This document shows, in pieces, positions 1 through 8,741 of a stretch of DNA of 57,110 nt. Position 1 is the first letter of the stretch. The number at the start of each line of letters is the position of its first letter. Under the pieces are notes generated by a model. It was not told where the DNA came from. It made no database searches and saw only the letters and a list, made by a program, of their open reading frames with translations. The translations under genes were made by a program, and so were the position numbers. This DNA comes from CAYLMG01 sp964493425 (GTDB lineage: Bacteria; Planctomycetota; Phycisphaerae; Sedimentisphaerales; Anaerobacaceae), in assembly GCA_964493425.1 (NCBI GenBank), contig CAZBMW010000017.1, positions 1 to 57,110 on the forward strand, written 5' to 3'.

Positions 1-141
1 TGTTGCGTCGATCAAGGTTTACGGCGAGGCGATTCCGCCGGGAGACTTGGCAATATTGACGGCAGGATTGACTTCGGTGACCTTGCTGTGATGGGTTATA
101 ACTGGATGCAGGACCCATACTTGTTTGGTGAGGATTATTAA
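1..141 (+). CDS. C-terminal fragment of a secreted protein with a dockerin-like EF-hand tail, apparently frameshifted
   Basis: Only the 3' end of this gene is in the window. The frame that reaches the TAA stop at 139-141 encodes a tail with the Asp-rich calcium loop NIDGRIDFGDLAVMGYNWM, the C-terminal EF-hand/dockerin-like element seen in many planctomycete secreted proteins and again in two other genes here (30686-31822 and 42356-47644). Upstream of about base 50 this frame reads poorly, while the +1 frame reads VASIKVYGEAIPPGDL, a natural lead-in. Adding one G near 50-53 would join the two as GDLGNIDG. The gene is therefore either genuinely frameshifted or carries an assembly or read error. 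The function of the missing part is unknown; the tail suggests an extracellular or cell-surface protein. Confidence 0.7.
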   Translation, partial: CCVDQGLRRGDSAGRLGNIDGRIDFGDLAVMGYNWMQDPYLFGEDY

Positions 142-186
142 TTCGATTGAGACTGGCCGCATAAGCGGTTAGTATTCATAGATATT

Positions 187-218
187 GGGCCTGTCCCGAT
201 AAAGGACAGGCCCCTTTT
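187..218 (+). terminator. Rho-independent terminator after the dockerin-tailed gene
   Basis: A perfect 10-bp stem, gggcctgtcc (187-196) paired with ggacaggccc (204-213), with a 7-nt loop, is followed by a C and four T residues. It lies 46 bp after the TAA at 141 and ends the incoming plus-strand transcript. Confidence 0.85.
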
Positions 219-478
219 ATTGTTCGCATTGTTAAATATAAAAGGTAAATAAGTTACATTACGAATAAGAAATTTTAAGATTCTCCCCCTTATCAAATCC
301 GGTTATTATTATTTTTTAGCGTCTGTCCTTGAGGTTCCCGAGTAAAAAACAAAACATCCTTCTTAATAAAATTACAAATTCAATCCAAAAGACAATATCG
401 ATATAAGCGAAGGCAACTGCCCATCTGGAAAAAGAGTAAGAACCTGTGTCAGAAATATTATCGAGGCCGGTTACCGCT

Positions 479-510
479 GCTCATCTGAAAATAACCTACT
501 TTTCAGGAGC
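479..510 (-). other. Stem-loop just past the 3' end of gspD (cluster 1)
   Basis: Read on either strand, GCTC and CTGAAAA pair with TTTTCAG and GAGC around an 8-nt loop (outer arms 479-482/507-510, inner arms 485-491/500-506). It begins 3 bp beyond the gspD stop. There is no clear T-tract on the minus strand, so it may be a 3'-end processing or stability hairpin rather than a canonical terminator. Confidence 0.35.
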
Positions 511-513
511 GCC

Positions 514-2568
514 TCAGATATTCGGGTCCTTAGCACTGTTCTGCATATCGCTCATATGCTTTTCAAAAACACCCGGACCTACTGCATTCGGAACTAATTG
601 ACTTTCCGATTGCACCGATTCAGACATTTGCTTCAATTCTTCTGGCCTTGTCACAACGTACGGCGTTAGGAATATCAATAGCTCGGTTTTTTCTTTCTCT
701 TTTTCGGTATTCTGGAACGCACCTCCCACAACTGGGATATCTCCAAGCAATGGTACCTTCTCTACGCTTTCGGTTAACTGGTCCTTTACAAGCCCGCCTA
801 TCACAATCGTCTGGCCGTCAAGTACAGAAACACGGCTTACCGAGGAACGCTTGGCAAAGACCGATGCGTTAACCGTTTCCGATATTGGTACGGTTTTGGC
901 AGTGGTTGTAGATATTTCCGGGCTTACATCCATTATAACCAAACCATCCGGATTTATATGCGGAGTTACTTCAAGAATAATCCCGATATCCTCATATTCA
1001 ATCGTGTTTATGGTCTGTCCGGTTTCCGTTAATCGAGTATCACGTATGAAGGGTACTTCCTCACCCACGGTAATGGTCGCAGTCTGGTTGTTACTGGTTA
1101 GTATATACGGCCGCGAGAGTATGTCCAGCTTCCCGACCTCCTCCAACGCACGTAATGCTATGTCAACTTCTCCCTCGATGATATTGAAGATGAGCCCTTT
1201 TGCCACGCTCTCCAGACCGAAATCCGTCGAGGTAAGATAGTTGTCCCCGCTGCTTCGCATATTCAGCATTGAAAATTCGATACCCAGGTCAAGCGAATCA
1301 CTGTGCGTGACTTCTGCCAGAAGCACTTTTATAAGGACCTGCGGAACAGGTTTGTCCAAATCATCCAGTATCTCTTTGATGCGAGCCCAGTTTTTCGGTG
1401 TAGCCATAACAAGCAAGGCATTTGTATCCGTATCAGCTTCGAAATATACCTGCTCCAACAGGTCACTGAGAGATTGAGTGCTGGTTGTTCCCATTCCCAT
1501 TCCCATAAAACCTCCCCGGCCGGTAGTTCCTCCTGTCCGCGTACCGGTTGTCAGAGAGCTCATCTCAGTGTAAAGATTGTTAAGCACTTCCATAAGATTT
1601 TCAGCCTGTGCATTCTTCAAATGATAGGTAAATACGGTAAGCTCTTCTCCAGGCTTGGAATCCAAATCCTTTATTACGCCATCAATCACTGTTAGAACAT
1701 CAGAAGGCCCGCTGACAACCACTGTATTGGTACGCTCATCAGCCGCAGCACTTACGTTTGTGCGAGGACCAGCGGTTTCAGAATCTGAAACCTGGCTATC
1801 CCGGCCGCCTCGTCTCATAAATTCCCTCATTCTCCCAAACGGGCTCTCATCCTGAGTTCTGGAACCGGACTGCTGTTCACTCTCGAATATCGTATTAATC
1901 AGCTCGGCCACATTCGTGGCATTAGCATATTCCAAACGATAAACCCTGACCTCAGCCACCGCGGCCAAATGAGTATCGAGAGTACTGACTATTTCCACAA
2001 ACCTTTTTATATCAGCGGTAGTAGCAGTAAGAATCAATACATTACTGTCTTCATTAGCTGTCAGGTCTGCATAAGTCGGAACCAGTGAAGCGAGGTCCTC
2101 CTGCAATCTGGCGGCATTTGCATAGCGTATGGGGATAACATGAGTGACCATATCATCGCTGGCAATGATTTTTTCCGGGTCTGTTCCCGAACGCACAGGG
2201 ATATTCATTTTTTTCGCTTCATCGAGCGTGACGATTTTCAGCGTTCTGCCCATCCGCACCGCAGCGTAGCCTTTTTCCTTAAGTATCGTGTTTATAAGGG
2301 ATACAGCCTCATCGATATTCAGGCTCTGCCGACTGATAACCGTCAGGCGGTCGGTCAGGCTCTCATCCGCCACTACAACAAGGCCGGCAACTTCGGAAAG
2401 ATACTCAAGTATAGTTTCAAGAGAAGCATCCTTGAAATTAAGCAATATCTTCGTATCAGCCACAGCTATGTTGTTGGAATCCTCTTGACCAGCGGGTGCA
2501 GCACCATTTGCGAGCAAAATTAATGAAAACATAAAAGCCACAAGTAAAATTTTTGTTAAGTTACGCAT
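514..2568 (-). CDS. gspD: Type II secretion outer-membrane secretin GspD (cluster 1)
   Basis: Forms the outer-membrane ring through which T2SS substrates leave. The 684-aa product has a signal peptide (about residues 1-24), an N0-like domain from about residue 40, repeated secretin N-domains to about 330, a Gly/Arg-rich linker within one N-domain (about 245-275) and a Gly/Thr/Met-rich stretch near 350, then the C-terminal secretin domain. The diagnostic VPLLGDIPVVGG motif is near residue 605, followed by LLIFLTPYVV. The length is normal for GspD. The ATG at 2568 has an AAAGGA about 11 nt upstream. It is the last gene of the E-F-G-H-I-J-K-L-M-C-D cluster, 59 bp after the GspC-like gene. No pilotin gene is apparent. 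The secretin assignment is firm; T2SS rather than pilus or phage comes from the neighbours. Confidence 0.95.
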   Translation of the reverse strand: MRNLTKILLVAFMFSLILLANGAAPAGQEDSNNIAVADTKILLNFKDASLETILEYLSEVAGLVVVADESLTDRLTVISRQSLNIDEAVSLINTILKEKGYAAVRMGRTLKIVTLDEAKKMNIPVRSGTDPEKIIASDDMVTHVIPIRYANAARLQEDLASLVPTYADLTANEDSNVLILTATTADIKRFVEIVSTLDTHLAAVAEVRVYRLEYANATNVAELINTIFESEQQSGSRTQDESPFGRMREFMRRGGRDSQVSDSETAGPRTNVSAAADERTNTVVVSGPSDVLTVIDGVIKDLDSKPGEELTVFTYHLKNAQAENLMEVLNNLYTEMSSLTTGTRTGGTTGRGGFMGMGMGTTSTQSLSDLLEQVYFEADTDTNALLVMATPKNWARIKEILDDLDKPVPQVLIKVLLAEVTHSDSLDLGIEFSMLNMRSSGDNYLTSTDFGLESVAKGLIFNIIEGEVDIALRALEEVGKLDILSRPYILTSNNQTATITVGEEVPFIRDTRLTETGQTINTIEYEDIGIILEVTPHINPDGLVIMDVSPEISTTTAKTVPISETVNASVFAKRSSVSRVSVLDGQTIVIGGLVKDQLTESVEKVPLLGDIPVVGGAFQNTEKEKEKTELLIFLTPYVVTRPEELKQMSESVQSESQLVPNAVGPGVFEKHMSDMQNSAKDPNI

Positions 2569-2627
2569 TTGTTTTAAGTTCCTTTATTAAACTAAGGTTA
2601 AATTTAGATAGTAGAATCAATAATCAA

Positions 2628-3233
2628 TTATCCTCCGATTTCCCTTCTCCGTCTCTCCATTAATCTTCTCAGGATTTCCTCGTCTTCGCTGCTCTGACCT
2701 GTCTGCTGGCCTGAAGCCTCACTTTGGGAGCTTCCAGAAGAAGATTGAGACCATTCGACGAGGTCATTATATGTCACTGAAAGTGTCGGGGCTTTCCCCT
2801 GAAGATTATCACCTATTTCAATCTTTATCGTATTGTCGTCTAGTTCGAATTCGATATTATCAAGCGTTAGGCTTTTCAAGCGGCCTGTCGCAATGCTGTC
2901 CCCTGCCTGGGCCCTTATTGTTTCGCCCATTCTTGTGTCTTCCAAAAATGCGACATACTCTTCATTCTGCCGAACAATACCTTTAAGCACAAAGTAACTT
3001 TCCGGAGCCGGCGCAGGCGGCTCTTTCGCCTTGCTGTCGTCTCTCTTCGATGTTTGGCCGCGCTGACGCGAAAAAATATTCTGCTCCACCAGCACTCCGT
3101 AATTGTCCCAAAACTGGGCATCATCTGTCTGCTCGGCACTGATGACAAAACTGACATCGGCCAAAAGTAACAGCACAAAAACGAGGATCCTATAATTGCT
3201 TGTAATTTTTCCGAGCTCACTTTCAATATACAT
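2628..3233 (-). CDS. GspC/PilP-like periplasmic linker protein (cluster 1)
   Basis: A 201-aa protein with one hydrophobic N-terminal segment (about residues 16-33, possibly a signal peptide ending near VISA). A Pro/Lys-rich linker follows, then a compact beta-rich region (about 80-155, with YFVLKGIVRQ and GDSI) that resembles the homology region of GspC or PilP, which contacts the secretin N0 domain. The tail is Ser/Gln/Arg-rich and ends in a run of arginines. The start chosen is the ATG at 3233, with GGAG 8 nt upstream; a TTG at 3239 is also in frame and overlaps the previous stop. It sits directly before gspD, as GspC or PilP genes usually do. The family call rests on position and general features, since sequence identity in this family is low. 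Confidence 0.7.
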   Translation of the reverse strand: MYIESELGKITSNYRILVFVLLLLADVSFVISAEQTDDAQFWDNYGVLVEQNIFSRQRGQTSKRDDSKAKEPPAPAPESYFVLKGIVRQNEEYVAFLEDTRMGETIRAQAGDSIATGRLKSLTLDNIEFELDDNTIKIEIGDNLQGKAPTLSVTYNDLVEWSQSSSGSSQSEASGQQTGQSSEDEEILRRLMERRRREIGG

Positions 3234-3235
3234 TT

Positions 3236-3787
3236 TCAAATCTCCACCTTCACATCATTTACATCTATATACAGGTAAATCGCCGACAATTTCAATTGAA
3301 GGGACATATCATCAACACCCTCGGTACGGGAACCCAGCTGAATATCCTCTATTCTGACTGGAAGCTGAGCATTCTCGATTCGCCAGATAAGCTTGCTGAC
3401 CGACTGCATAGTCCCGGTACCGGCAACCTGAAAGGTAATCTGCTGCAAGCTTTCTCGCCCTGCCAGACGTTCCGGCTTCACGGAAGAGAGCTCAAAACCG
3501 CATTCCTGCGACCATTGTCGTACCGCATTCAATACTTTGCTTTCGGTTTTCGAAACATCATGCTCCAGACCGCTTGAAACCATATCCTGCCACTTCCGTT
3601 CCATCAAAGCTTTGCGCTTGAACAGGCTCTGCGCATAATTCATTTGGTCAATCAAACCCTGTTTTTCAGCCTTCACCTGTGCCCACACACTCATCATAGG
3701 TGTTACAACATATCTGTCAGCGACGAGTATCGTCACCACGGTTAAAGTGACAATCAGGATGTATTTTTCGCGTTTCGAAAGAACCAT
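3236..3787 (-). CDS. GspM/PilO-like inner-membrane assembly protein (cluster 1)
   Basis: A 183-aa bitopic protein. A short basic N-terminus (VLSKREKY) precedes one transmembrane helix (about residues 10-27). A coiled-coil-prone stretch (about 32-70) and a ferredoxin-like periplasmic domain follow, as in GspM and PilO, which pair with GspL or PilN in the inner-membrane platform. The ATG at 3787 is preferred because GGAAGG lies about 7 nt upstream and overlaps the GspL stop codon (GGAAGGTAA). A longer frame from 3808 would overlap the upstream gene. Downstream it nearly abuts the GspC-like gene. The exact family name is inference from fold-like features and order. Confidence 0.75.
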   Translation of the reverse strand: MVLSKREKYILIVTLTVVTILVADRYVVTPMMSVWAQVKAEKQGLIDQMNYAQSLFKRKALMERKWQDMVSSGLEHDVSKTESKVLNAVRQWSQECGFELSSVKPERLAGRESLQQITFQVAGTGTMQSVSKLIWRIENAQLPVRIEDIQLGSRTEGVDDMSLQLKLSAIYLYIDVNDVKVEI

Positions 3788-3791
3788 TTGC

Positions 3792-5222
3792 TTACCTTCC
3801 ATCAACAAAAGTAAAACTTATAGCAAAAGAGATTTCTTTACTCGACCTTCCGATATTTCGCATATAGAGCATCTCAACGTCGTGAAAAGAAACATTTGAT
3901 TTCAACGCATCCAGTAACTGCAGCACGTTTTTTTCGTCTAAAGACTTGCCGGTAACATTTGCCTGCATATCTTCTCTTATAGCCAGGCTTGTGACCCATA
4001 TGTCTGTCTGCGTAGGGAAAGCCAGTGTTAATTGCTTCAGGCAATCAAGAAATTTGGGCCTTGCCGAGTACCAGCCTCTGGAAAAAGAGACCTTATCAAT
4101 AACCGCTTCTGCTTCGGTTATGTCCTGCCTCATACCTTCCAGACGCGTTCTTAATTCGGCAACTTCTGCTTTCTCGCTGTGCCAGCTCAAAATTAAAAAC
4201 AGGCCGCATAAAATAACCGCCAAGCCGACTAATACTGCACGCAGAATCCGACGGCCATTTGCCGCCTCCTTTTCGGGGTCGATATGAGAATTCAGAAAAT
4301 CGATACCCAGTAATTTAGGCCTGCTTGCCGCCGATGCAACAGATATGGCAGCAGCATAACGGCTAATTCCGGATTCAGCCGACTTTATAGATTTTCTAAC
4401 CGCTAAACCAGCAGTGTCATTTACGATTTCTGCCTGCAGCGAAATACTTTGTTCGAAAACCTGTAAGGCCTCTGGGCTAATATCCGCTGCATTCCATATA
4501 AATAACTTTTTAGTATCAGTTTCACCGCCGGAGCCGGGTAAGACGGATATCAAACGCTTCAGCTCCCTGCCAAGGGCACTTACATTGGCTTTGGCATCCT
4601 GTTCGGCCCCAACTGCCACCGGTATATGTCTTAACAGATTGACGCCTTTATTTTGTTGAACCAAAAACTCGGCATAGTCCGGTCTTATATATAAGCCGTA
4701 ACCATCATCGAAGCCTGTTTGTCTGAAAGCCGAAGCAACAGCCAAAAATGACGAGGTAATCGAAAGGATGGTTAAACCGGCAGTGTGCGATGTTTCAACA
4801 AGCTGCTCTATCTTTTGACGCAGTGTCGCTACAAGAAGCAAAGAGCTTTTCTCCGTAGCGCTGACCCTGCCTATATAGTCAAAGACAAGGTCACTATAGT
4901 CCAGTGAAAATTCCCGTTCAGCCTTTATCCTGAGAATCGAGGCCAAAGAATCTGCATTGGTAGGCGGTACACTTTCCTGCCGCATAATCAGCCACTTGAC
5001 TGGAATCCCGACGACGGCATTTTTAGCAGAAAAGTGATTACTCTTGAGGAACTGCTGCAGGCGCTCTCCTAACTCTGCCGGCTTATCAAAAGAGACATTT
5101 TCCCGAAACACAAATTCCGCCGCGCGCCTGACCTCGCGGTGACGACCGTCGATGCGAAGCTCAGCCGCGAGTATCGAATGCTCTTCAATATCAAGTCCCA
5201 ATATTTTATGATTTATCAGCAT
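3792..5222 (-). CDS. GspL-like protein: PilM-type actin-like domain fused to a PilN-like domain (cluster 1)
   Basis: A 476-aa cytoplasmic-membrane protein of the T2SS platform that would link the GspE ATPase to GspM and GspF. The N-terminal half (about 1-300) has the actin-like PilM/GspL fold signature, starting ILGLDIEEHSILAAEL. A single transmembrane helix follows at about 325-345 (AVLVGLAVILCGLFLILSW), then a short coiled coil and a PilN-like alpha/beta domain to the end. This PilM-PilN fusion is the normal GspL arrangement. The ATG at 5222 has only a weak ribosome-binding site; the gene starts 42 bp after the gspK stop, so translation may be coupled. Confidence 0.82.
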   Translation of the reverse strand: MLINHKILGLDIEEHSILAAELRIDGRHREVRRAAEFVFRENVSFDKPAELGERLQQFLKSNHFSAKNAVVGIPVKWLIMRQESVPPTNADSLASILRIKAEREFSLDYSDLVFDYIGRVSATEKSSLLLVATLRQKIEQLVETSHTAGLTILSITSSFLAVASAFRQTGFDDGYGLYIRPDYAEFLVQQNKGVNLLRHIPVAVGAEQDAKANVSALGRELKRLISVLPGSGGETDTKKLFIWNAADISPEALQVFEQSISLQAEIVNDTAGLAVRKSIKSAESGISRYAAAISVASAASRPKLLGIDFLNSHIDPEKEAANGRRILRAVLVGLAVILCGLFLILSWHSEKAEVAELRTRLEGMRQDITEAEAVIDKVSFSRGWYSARPKFLDCLKQLTLAFPTQTDIWVTSLAIREDMQANVTGKSLDEKNVLQLLDALKSNVSFHDVEMLYMRNIGRSSKEISFAISFTFVDGR

Positions 5223-5264
5223 AACCTGTGCTCACTAAAACAGAGCAAATTAACTTATCTTTAA

Positions 5265-6596
5265 TTACAAACCCGAACGCAACGTTGAAATTATCTCCGT
5301 ATCAAGCGGCCAGCCAAGATGCGTCAGCTCTTTCCAGTAAATAATGGAAGGCGGCTCATTCTGCATATCAAGCACAGCCCTGTATCTGCGATAGGCCCGT
5401 CCGTTATCGCTGGTACTGACAATGTCAGCCGAGTAACGAGACGAAGCGGCAACAGTAATATAGCTTCCAATCGCTACAGCCTTTTCGGGCTCGAGCGCCT
5501 CTGCAACCCAGGCGATTGATTCAAGGTTCACATCAGACGAAGTGCGCTTGTCAATAAGCGCATCCACATCACTTTCAACGAGGCCGGGCAGGCAAAGCAG
5601 CACCTCCCGCGACGCAAGATTCACATTAACGCGCCCTGTTATATACTGCTCATCAGTTGTCGTTAATCTGTCTGCTATCTGTTCGAACTCATCATACGTC
5701 AGACCGCTAACGAAATAAAATTGCAGAATATTTTCGTATTGCCGTACACTACGTATATTTTCCATAATCTGATAATACCGGTCATCGGTCACGACCTGCC
5801 GTATAAGCTCCGACAGCTCGCTGCCGCCATTGACATTGATTCTCTCTTCACCCGACTGACTTACATTTTCTTCTGAACTATAAACAGTTACATAATCATA
5901 AAAGCCGCGGTCGAGACGGCCGTCCCTGTTATCGGCAGGCTCACTTTCAGCGGCATCGTTCTCGTTATAATTAAGAACGCCATTTCTGTTCATATCCTCG
6001 CCGTAAAGAATCTCAGGCGATGCCCCTCTGAGGAGTAAAACCTCCTCGACGGTTTCAAGCGGTGAATTCTTGCAGTAATATGGTTCATCAAGAAGAAGAT
6101 AATACTCGCTCTCTGCGCCGCCGGGCCAGATTTCACTGTCTTCATCACGCCAGTCGATAATCGCGGCGGCCAGCTCAGCTGTCATACCCGGAAGTTTCAA
6201 AAGCATTTCTGACGGCGCCAGGTTCAGATTTATTTTGGATGACTCATCCGTTATCCCGAAGTCATAACTCGTATCATCCGCAAGATTCGAACGAAGAAGC
6301 CAAAAGTAACCCTCGCCGACCTGCATCTGCTCGTAAGGGTTTTCAGATTCTAATGTCGATGACTCCTCGTCACTATTAAGCTGGGCGATAATAAACTGCA
6401 CGGCCCCGTAAGCAGCAGCCTCAGCCTGTACCGATGCGACGTAATTCGCAGAGGCAATCGCTTCGACCCGTATGTAACGGGCAAAAACAAGAACGAGTCC
6501 CGCAAGAGCAAGAACAATCCAAATCGTAACGATTAACACAGTGCCGTTGACGTTACGATTTTTCGTTATGGACTGAATGTTTTCACTGCGAGACAT
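5265..6596 (-). CDS. gspK: T2SS minor pseudopilin GspK (cluster 1)
   Basis: A 443-aa protein, the large tip pseudopilin. After a basic leader there is a hydrophobic helix (about residues 20-41, VLIVTIWIVLALAGLVLVF) without the Glu5 of the other pseudopilins, as is usual for GspK. Two helix-hairpin-helix/SAM-like parts follow, marked by INLNLAPSEMLLKLPG (about 122-137) and VNVNLASREVLLCLPG (about 325-340); both motifs are typical of GspK. Between them lies an Asp/Asn-rich insertion (DMNRNGVLNYNEND, later DNRDGRLDRG) that reads like calcium loops. ATG at 6596 with GAGGG about 9 nt upstream. It lies 20 bp after gspJ. Confidence 0.88.
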   Translation of the reverse strand: MSRSENIQSITKNRNVNGTVLIVTIWIVLALAGLVLVFARYIRVEAIASANYVASVQAEAAAYGAVQFIIAQLNSDEESSTLESENPYEQMQVGEGYFWLLRSNLADDTSYDFGITDESSKINLNLAPSEMLLKLPGMTAELAAAIIDWRDEDSEIWPGGAESEYYLLLDEPYYCKNSPLETVEEVLLLRGASPEILYGEDMNRNGVLNYNENDAAESEPADNRDGRLDRGFYDYVTVYSSEENVSQSGEERINVNGGSELSELIRQVVTDDRYYQIMENIRSVRQYENILQFYFVSGLTYDEFEQIADRLTTTDEQYITGRVNVNLASREVLLCLPGLVESDVDALIDKRTSSDVNLESIAWVAEALEPEKAVAIGSYITVAASSRYSADIVSTSDNGRAYRRYRAVLDMQNEPPSIIYWKELTHLGWPLDTEIISTLRSGL

Positions 6597-6616
6597 ATTT
6601 CATTACCCTCATCCGG

Positions 6617-7312
6617 CTAAAAGCCGGTCTGGCTGGTTACTCCGTCCGATGATGATACGTTACTACAGGGGATAATAAAGGCATAACTAAGCTGGTAGTT
6701 CTCATATTCACCCTGCTCGTTTTTCTCCTCGCGTTCAATTTCAAGGCTTATTCCAACCGCTTTCGGCAAAGCATTATTCTGCAAAACCGAGTCCCACTCG
6801 TCCCACCAGCTATAGCCGTCGAAGTATCCGACATCAAATGAGACGACCCTGCGACAAAGAATTTCCTCGACGGGCTGTACTGTCTTCGGAGAAAGCAAAT
6901 TCGTGGTTGTCCTGCGAATTAAAACGCTCTGCTCAGAGTCAGAAGACGGAACGAAAACAAGCTCTACCTTTCTGACGTCACAGCCGACCTGCTGGAGCTC
7001 AGCGGCATTACTGCTTGAATAAAATAACAGACTGTCACAATCATATCCGTCGCCTGTTCTGTCATTGCCGCCCAGAAACTCCCCTGCCAAAATTCCGGTA
7101 GGAGGCAGAGCTGCCGTAATATCCTGCTTTATAAGCTCAATCGCAATTTGGGCGGCTCGCACAGGCTGAATTGCCGTAGTTGAGCTTCGCCTGGCTTTGA
7201 ACCCGATATATAAGCTGGCATAAAGTGACACCGCTAAAATATTCATCAAGGTCATTGCCACAAGCAATTCCAGGAAAGTAAACGCAAATCTATTTCCTTT
7301 TTTCTGTACCAT
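6617..7312 (-). CDS. gspJ: T2SS minor pseudopilin GspJ (cluster 1)
   Basis: A 231-aa class III prepilin-like protein. The prepilin peptidase site reads RFA/FTFLELLVAMT, with Glu at +5 of the mature protein but Ala instead of Gly at -1. The hydrophobic helix spans about residues 10-32, followed by a beta-rich domain with the size and features of GspJ. The ATG at 7312 is preferred because GAGAG lies about 10 nt upstream around the gspI stop; a TTG at 7336 would add eight residues and overlap gspI. It sits in the invariant gspH-I-J-K order, which supports J rather than another minor pilin. Confidence 0.85.
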   Translation of the reverse strand: MVQKKGNRFAFTFLELLVAMTLMNILAVSLYASLYIGFKARRSSTTAIQPVRAAQIAIELIKQDITAALPPTGILAGEFLGGNDRTGDGYDCDSLLFYSSSNAAELQQVGCDVRKVELVFVPSSDSEQSVLIRRTTTNLLSPKTVQPVEEILCRRVVSFDVGYFDGYSWWDEWDSVLQNNALPKAVGISLEIEREEKNEQGEYENYQLSYAFIIPCSNVSSSDGVTSQTGF

Positions 7313-7313
7313 T

Positions 7314-7721
7314 TCAACTACTCTCTGTATATACAAGTGTCGTTAAGGTAATTGATTGTTCCCTTCCTTGTGCGAACCAGAATACGTTCAAATCCAGCTG
7401 ATTCAACGAGGCCTGTATCCAGTCGTTTATTTCCATAGACCATTTGTAATCCGGCCACTCTTTGCCGAAATCTCCCGACGAGTTGCCGTTTTTCCACTCT
7501 TCGCAAGCCAGTATCTCAGCAAGCTTTGTCCTGGCCAGCGAAGCTGCTTCGACCTGCTGTTTTGATTTTGAAGTTAGCCTCGTGCCGAGAGAAACTCCCT
7601 TCATTGCCACAGGAATAATAATCGCTATCAGAACAAAACTTGCGAGCACCTCAAGCAGTGTAAATGCCTTACGATTGCCTGCGCTCCGAGCAGATACTTT
7701 ATTGAATATTACGGCTGACAT
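7314..7721 (-). CDS. gspI: T2SS minor pseudopilin GspI (cluster 1)
   Basis: A 135-aa minor pseudopilin, matching the usual small size of GspI. The leader ends NRKA/FTLLEVLASFVLI, with Glu at +5 but Ala rather than Gly at -1, the same deviation as in the next gene. The start ATG at 7721 overlaps the last base of the gspH stop (TAATG), with GGAGAAG upstream, so translation is coupled. GspI is known to form the pseudopilus tip with J and K. Confidence 0.85.
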   Translation of the reverse strand: MSAVIFNKVSARSAGNRKAFTLLEVLASFVLIAIIIPVAMKGVSLGTRLTSKSKQQVEAASLARTKLAEILACEEWKNGNSSGDFGKEWPDYKWSMEINDWIQASLNQLDLNVFWFAQGREQSITLTTLVYTESS

Positions 7722-8230
7722 TATGTCTTCTCCGGTATCACTACATGATAAAGCTCAGCCGGTGAAAGACAGGTAATCTCGAACACGTCACCACGTCGAT
7801 TAATCAAACGAATGGTCCCCGTCTGCGTTTGTCCCTGGGCGTTAAAGTCAATATACTCTTGAGAAGAAAAGGATGAGCCATATCCTGAAATATCCTCCAG
7901 CTCAATCTCGGTATCTTTCGGCAATGAAAACACCCGCCCAAAATCATTATAAAGCTGCCTGAAACCGCCTTGCTCCTGGACGCTAAGCCAATAAGTCCTG
8001 TTCTGAACATCCAGATTCAATCGGTACACCCGGCCTTCAGCAACAGCCTGTGACCTTGCCAAATGGGTCAGCGCGACGATTTGTGCAGCAGCATCACTGG
8101 TCTCACGCGACGTAAAAAAACCGCGAAGCGACGGAGCAGCAATCGCAAGTATAGTGCAGATTATCACCATAACAAGCACGAGCTCTAACAGCGTTAATCC
8201 GCAAACAAATTTGTAACGACCTACTTTCAT
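7721..8230 (-). CDS. gspH: T2SS minor pseudopilin GspH (cluster 1)
   Basis: A 169-aa pseudopilin. A short leader ends VCG/LTLLELVLVMVIICT, with Gly at -1 and Glu at +5, followed by the hydrophobic helix and a beta-rich globular domain typical of GspH/FimT. ATG at 8230. It follows gspG by 19 bp and overlaps gspI by 1 bp. GspH connects the major pseudopilus to the I-J-K tip in characterised systems. Confidence 0.85.
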   Translation of the reverse strand: MKVGRYKFVCGLTLLELVLVMVIICTILAIAAPSLRGFFTSRETSDAAAQIVALTHLARSQAVAEGRVYRLNLDVQNRTYWLSVQEQGGFRQLYNDFGRVFSLPKDTEIELEDISGYGSSFSSQEYIDFNAQGQTQTGTIRLINRRGDVFEITCLSPAELYHVVIPEKT

Positions 8231-8249
8231 TTCTAACTATCTGAAAAAA

Positions 8250-8705
8250 TTATTGTTCGGACCAGTTATCTATATCATCACCGCCGCCCTGCTGACCATT
8301 GGGTCCAAAGGAATATATATCGTATCCATATTGGTTATACTGGCCCGGTTGTTTATATACATAAGGGTTTCCCCACGGGTCTTTGGGAACTCCCCGCTTG
8401 ATATACGGGCCCCGCCAATCTTCAGCATTACTCGGCTGTTGAACTAATGCTCCCAGGCCCTCGCTTGTTGTCGGGTATCGGCCGGTATCAATCTCGAAGG
8501 CATCCAGAGCAACCTCGAGGTTCGATATATCAGTGCGAGCCGCCGTAACGCGAGCCTGTTCCGAACGCCTGGTAAATTTCGGCACCACGATAGCAGCCAG
8601 TGCCGCCAGAATCACAAGCACCAGCAGAAGCTCAATCAGCGTAAAACCGCCTGAGACTTTTTCCCTTAACTTTCCCAACTGAATTTGTTTTCTCATTCCG
8701 TTCAT
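8250..8705 (-). CDS. gspG: T2SS major pseudopilin GspG (cluster 1)
   Basis: The 151-aa major subunit of the pseudopilus. The leader ends VSGG/FTLIELLLVLVILAA, a canonical prepilin peptidase site with Glu5. The C-terminal domain has the GspG hallmark RYPTTSEGLGAL (about residues 77-88), DPWGNPYVY (about 109-117) and SFGPNGQQGGGDDI (about 132-145), the calcium-binding loop of GspG. The start is taken at 8705; an in-frame ATG at 8696 is possible and would shorten the leader by three residues. It lies 36 bp after gspF. Confidence 0.94.
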   Translation of the reverse strand: MNGMRKQIQLGKLREKVSGGFTLIELLLVLVILAALAAIVVPKFTRRSEQARVTAARTDISNLEVALDAFEIDTGRYPTTSEGLGALVQQPSNAEDWRGPYIKRGVPKDPWGNPYVYKQPGQYNQYGYDIYSFGPNGQQGGGDDIDNWSEQ

Positions 8706-8741
8706 AATGTTTTTATTACTCTCCTAACTATAATTTTTTGG

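Larger units (their letters stand above)
142..513. other. Non-coding gap between the first gene and gspD
   Basis: This 372-bp AT-rich stretch holds the terminator at 187-218 and, at its right edge, an imperfect stem-loop at 479-510. I see no open frame with a credible ribosome-binding site and no RNA gene. Confidence 0.6.
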
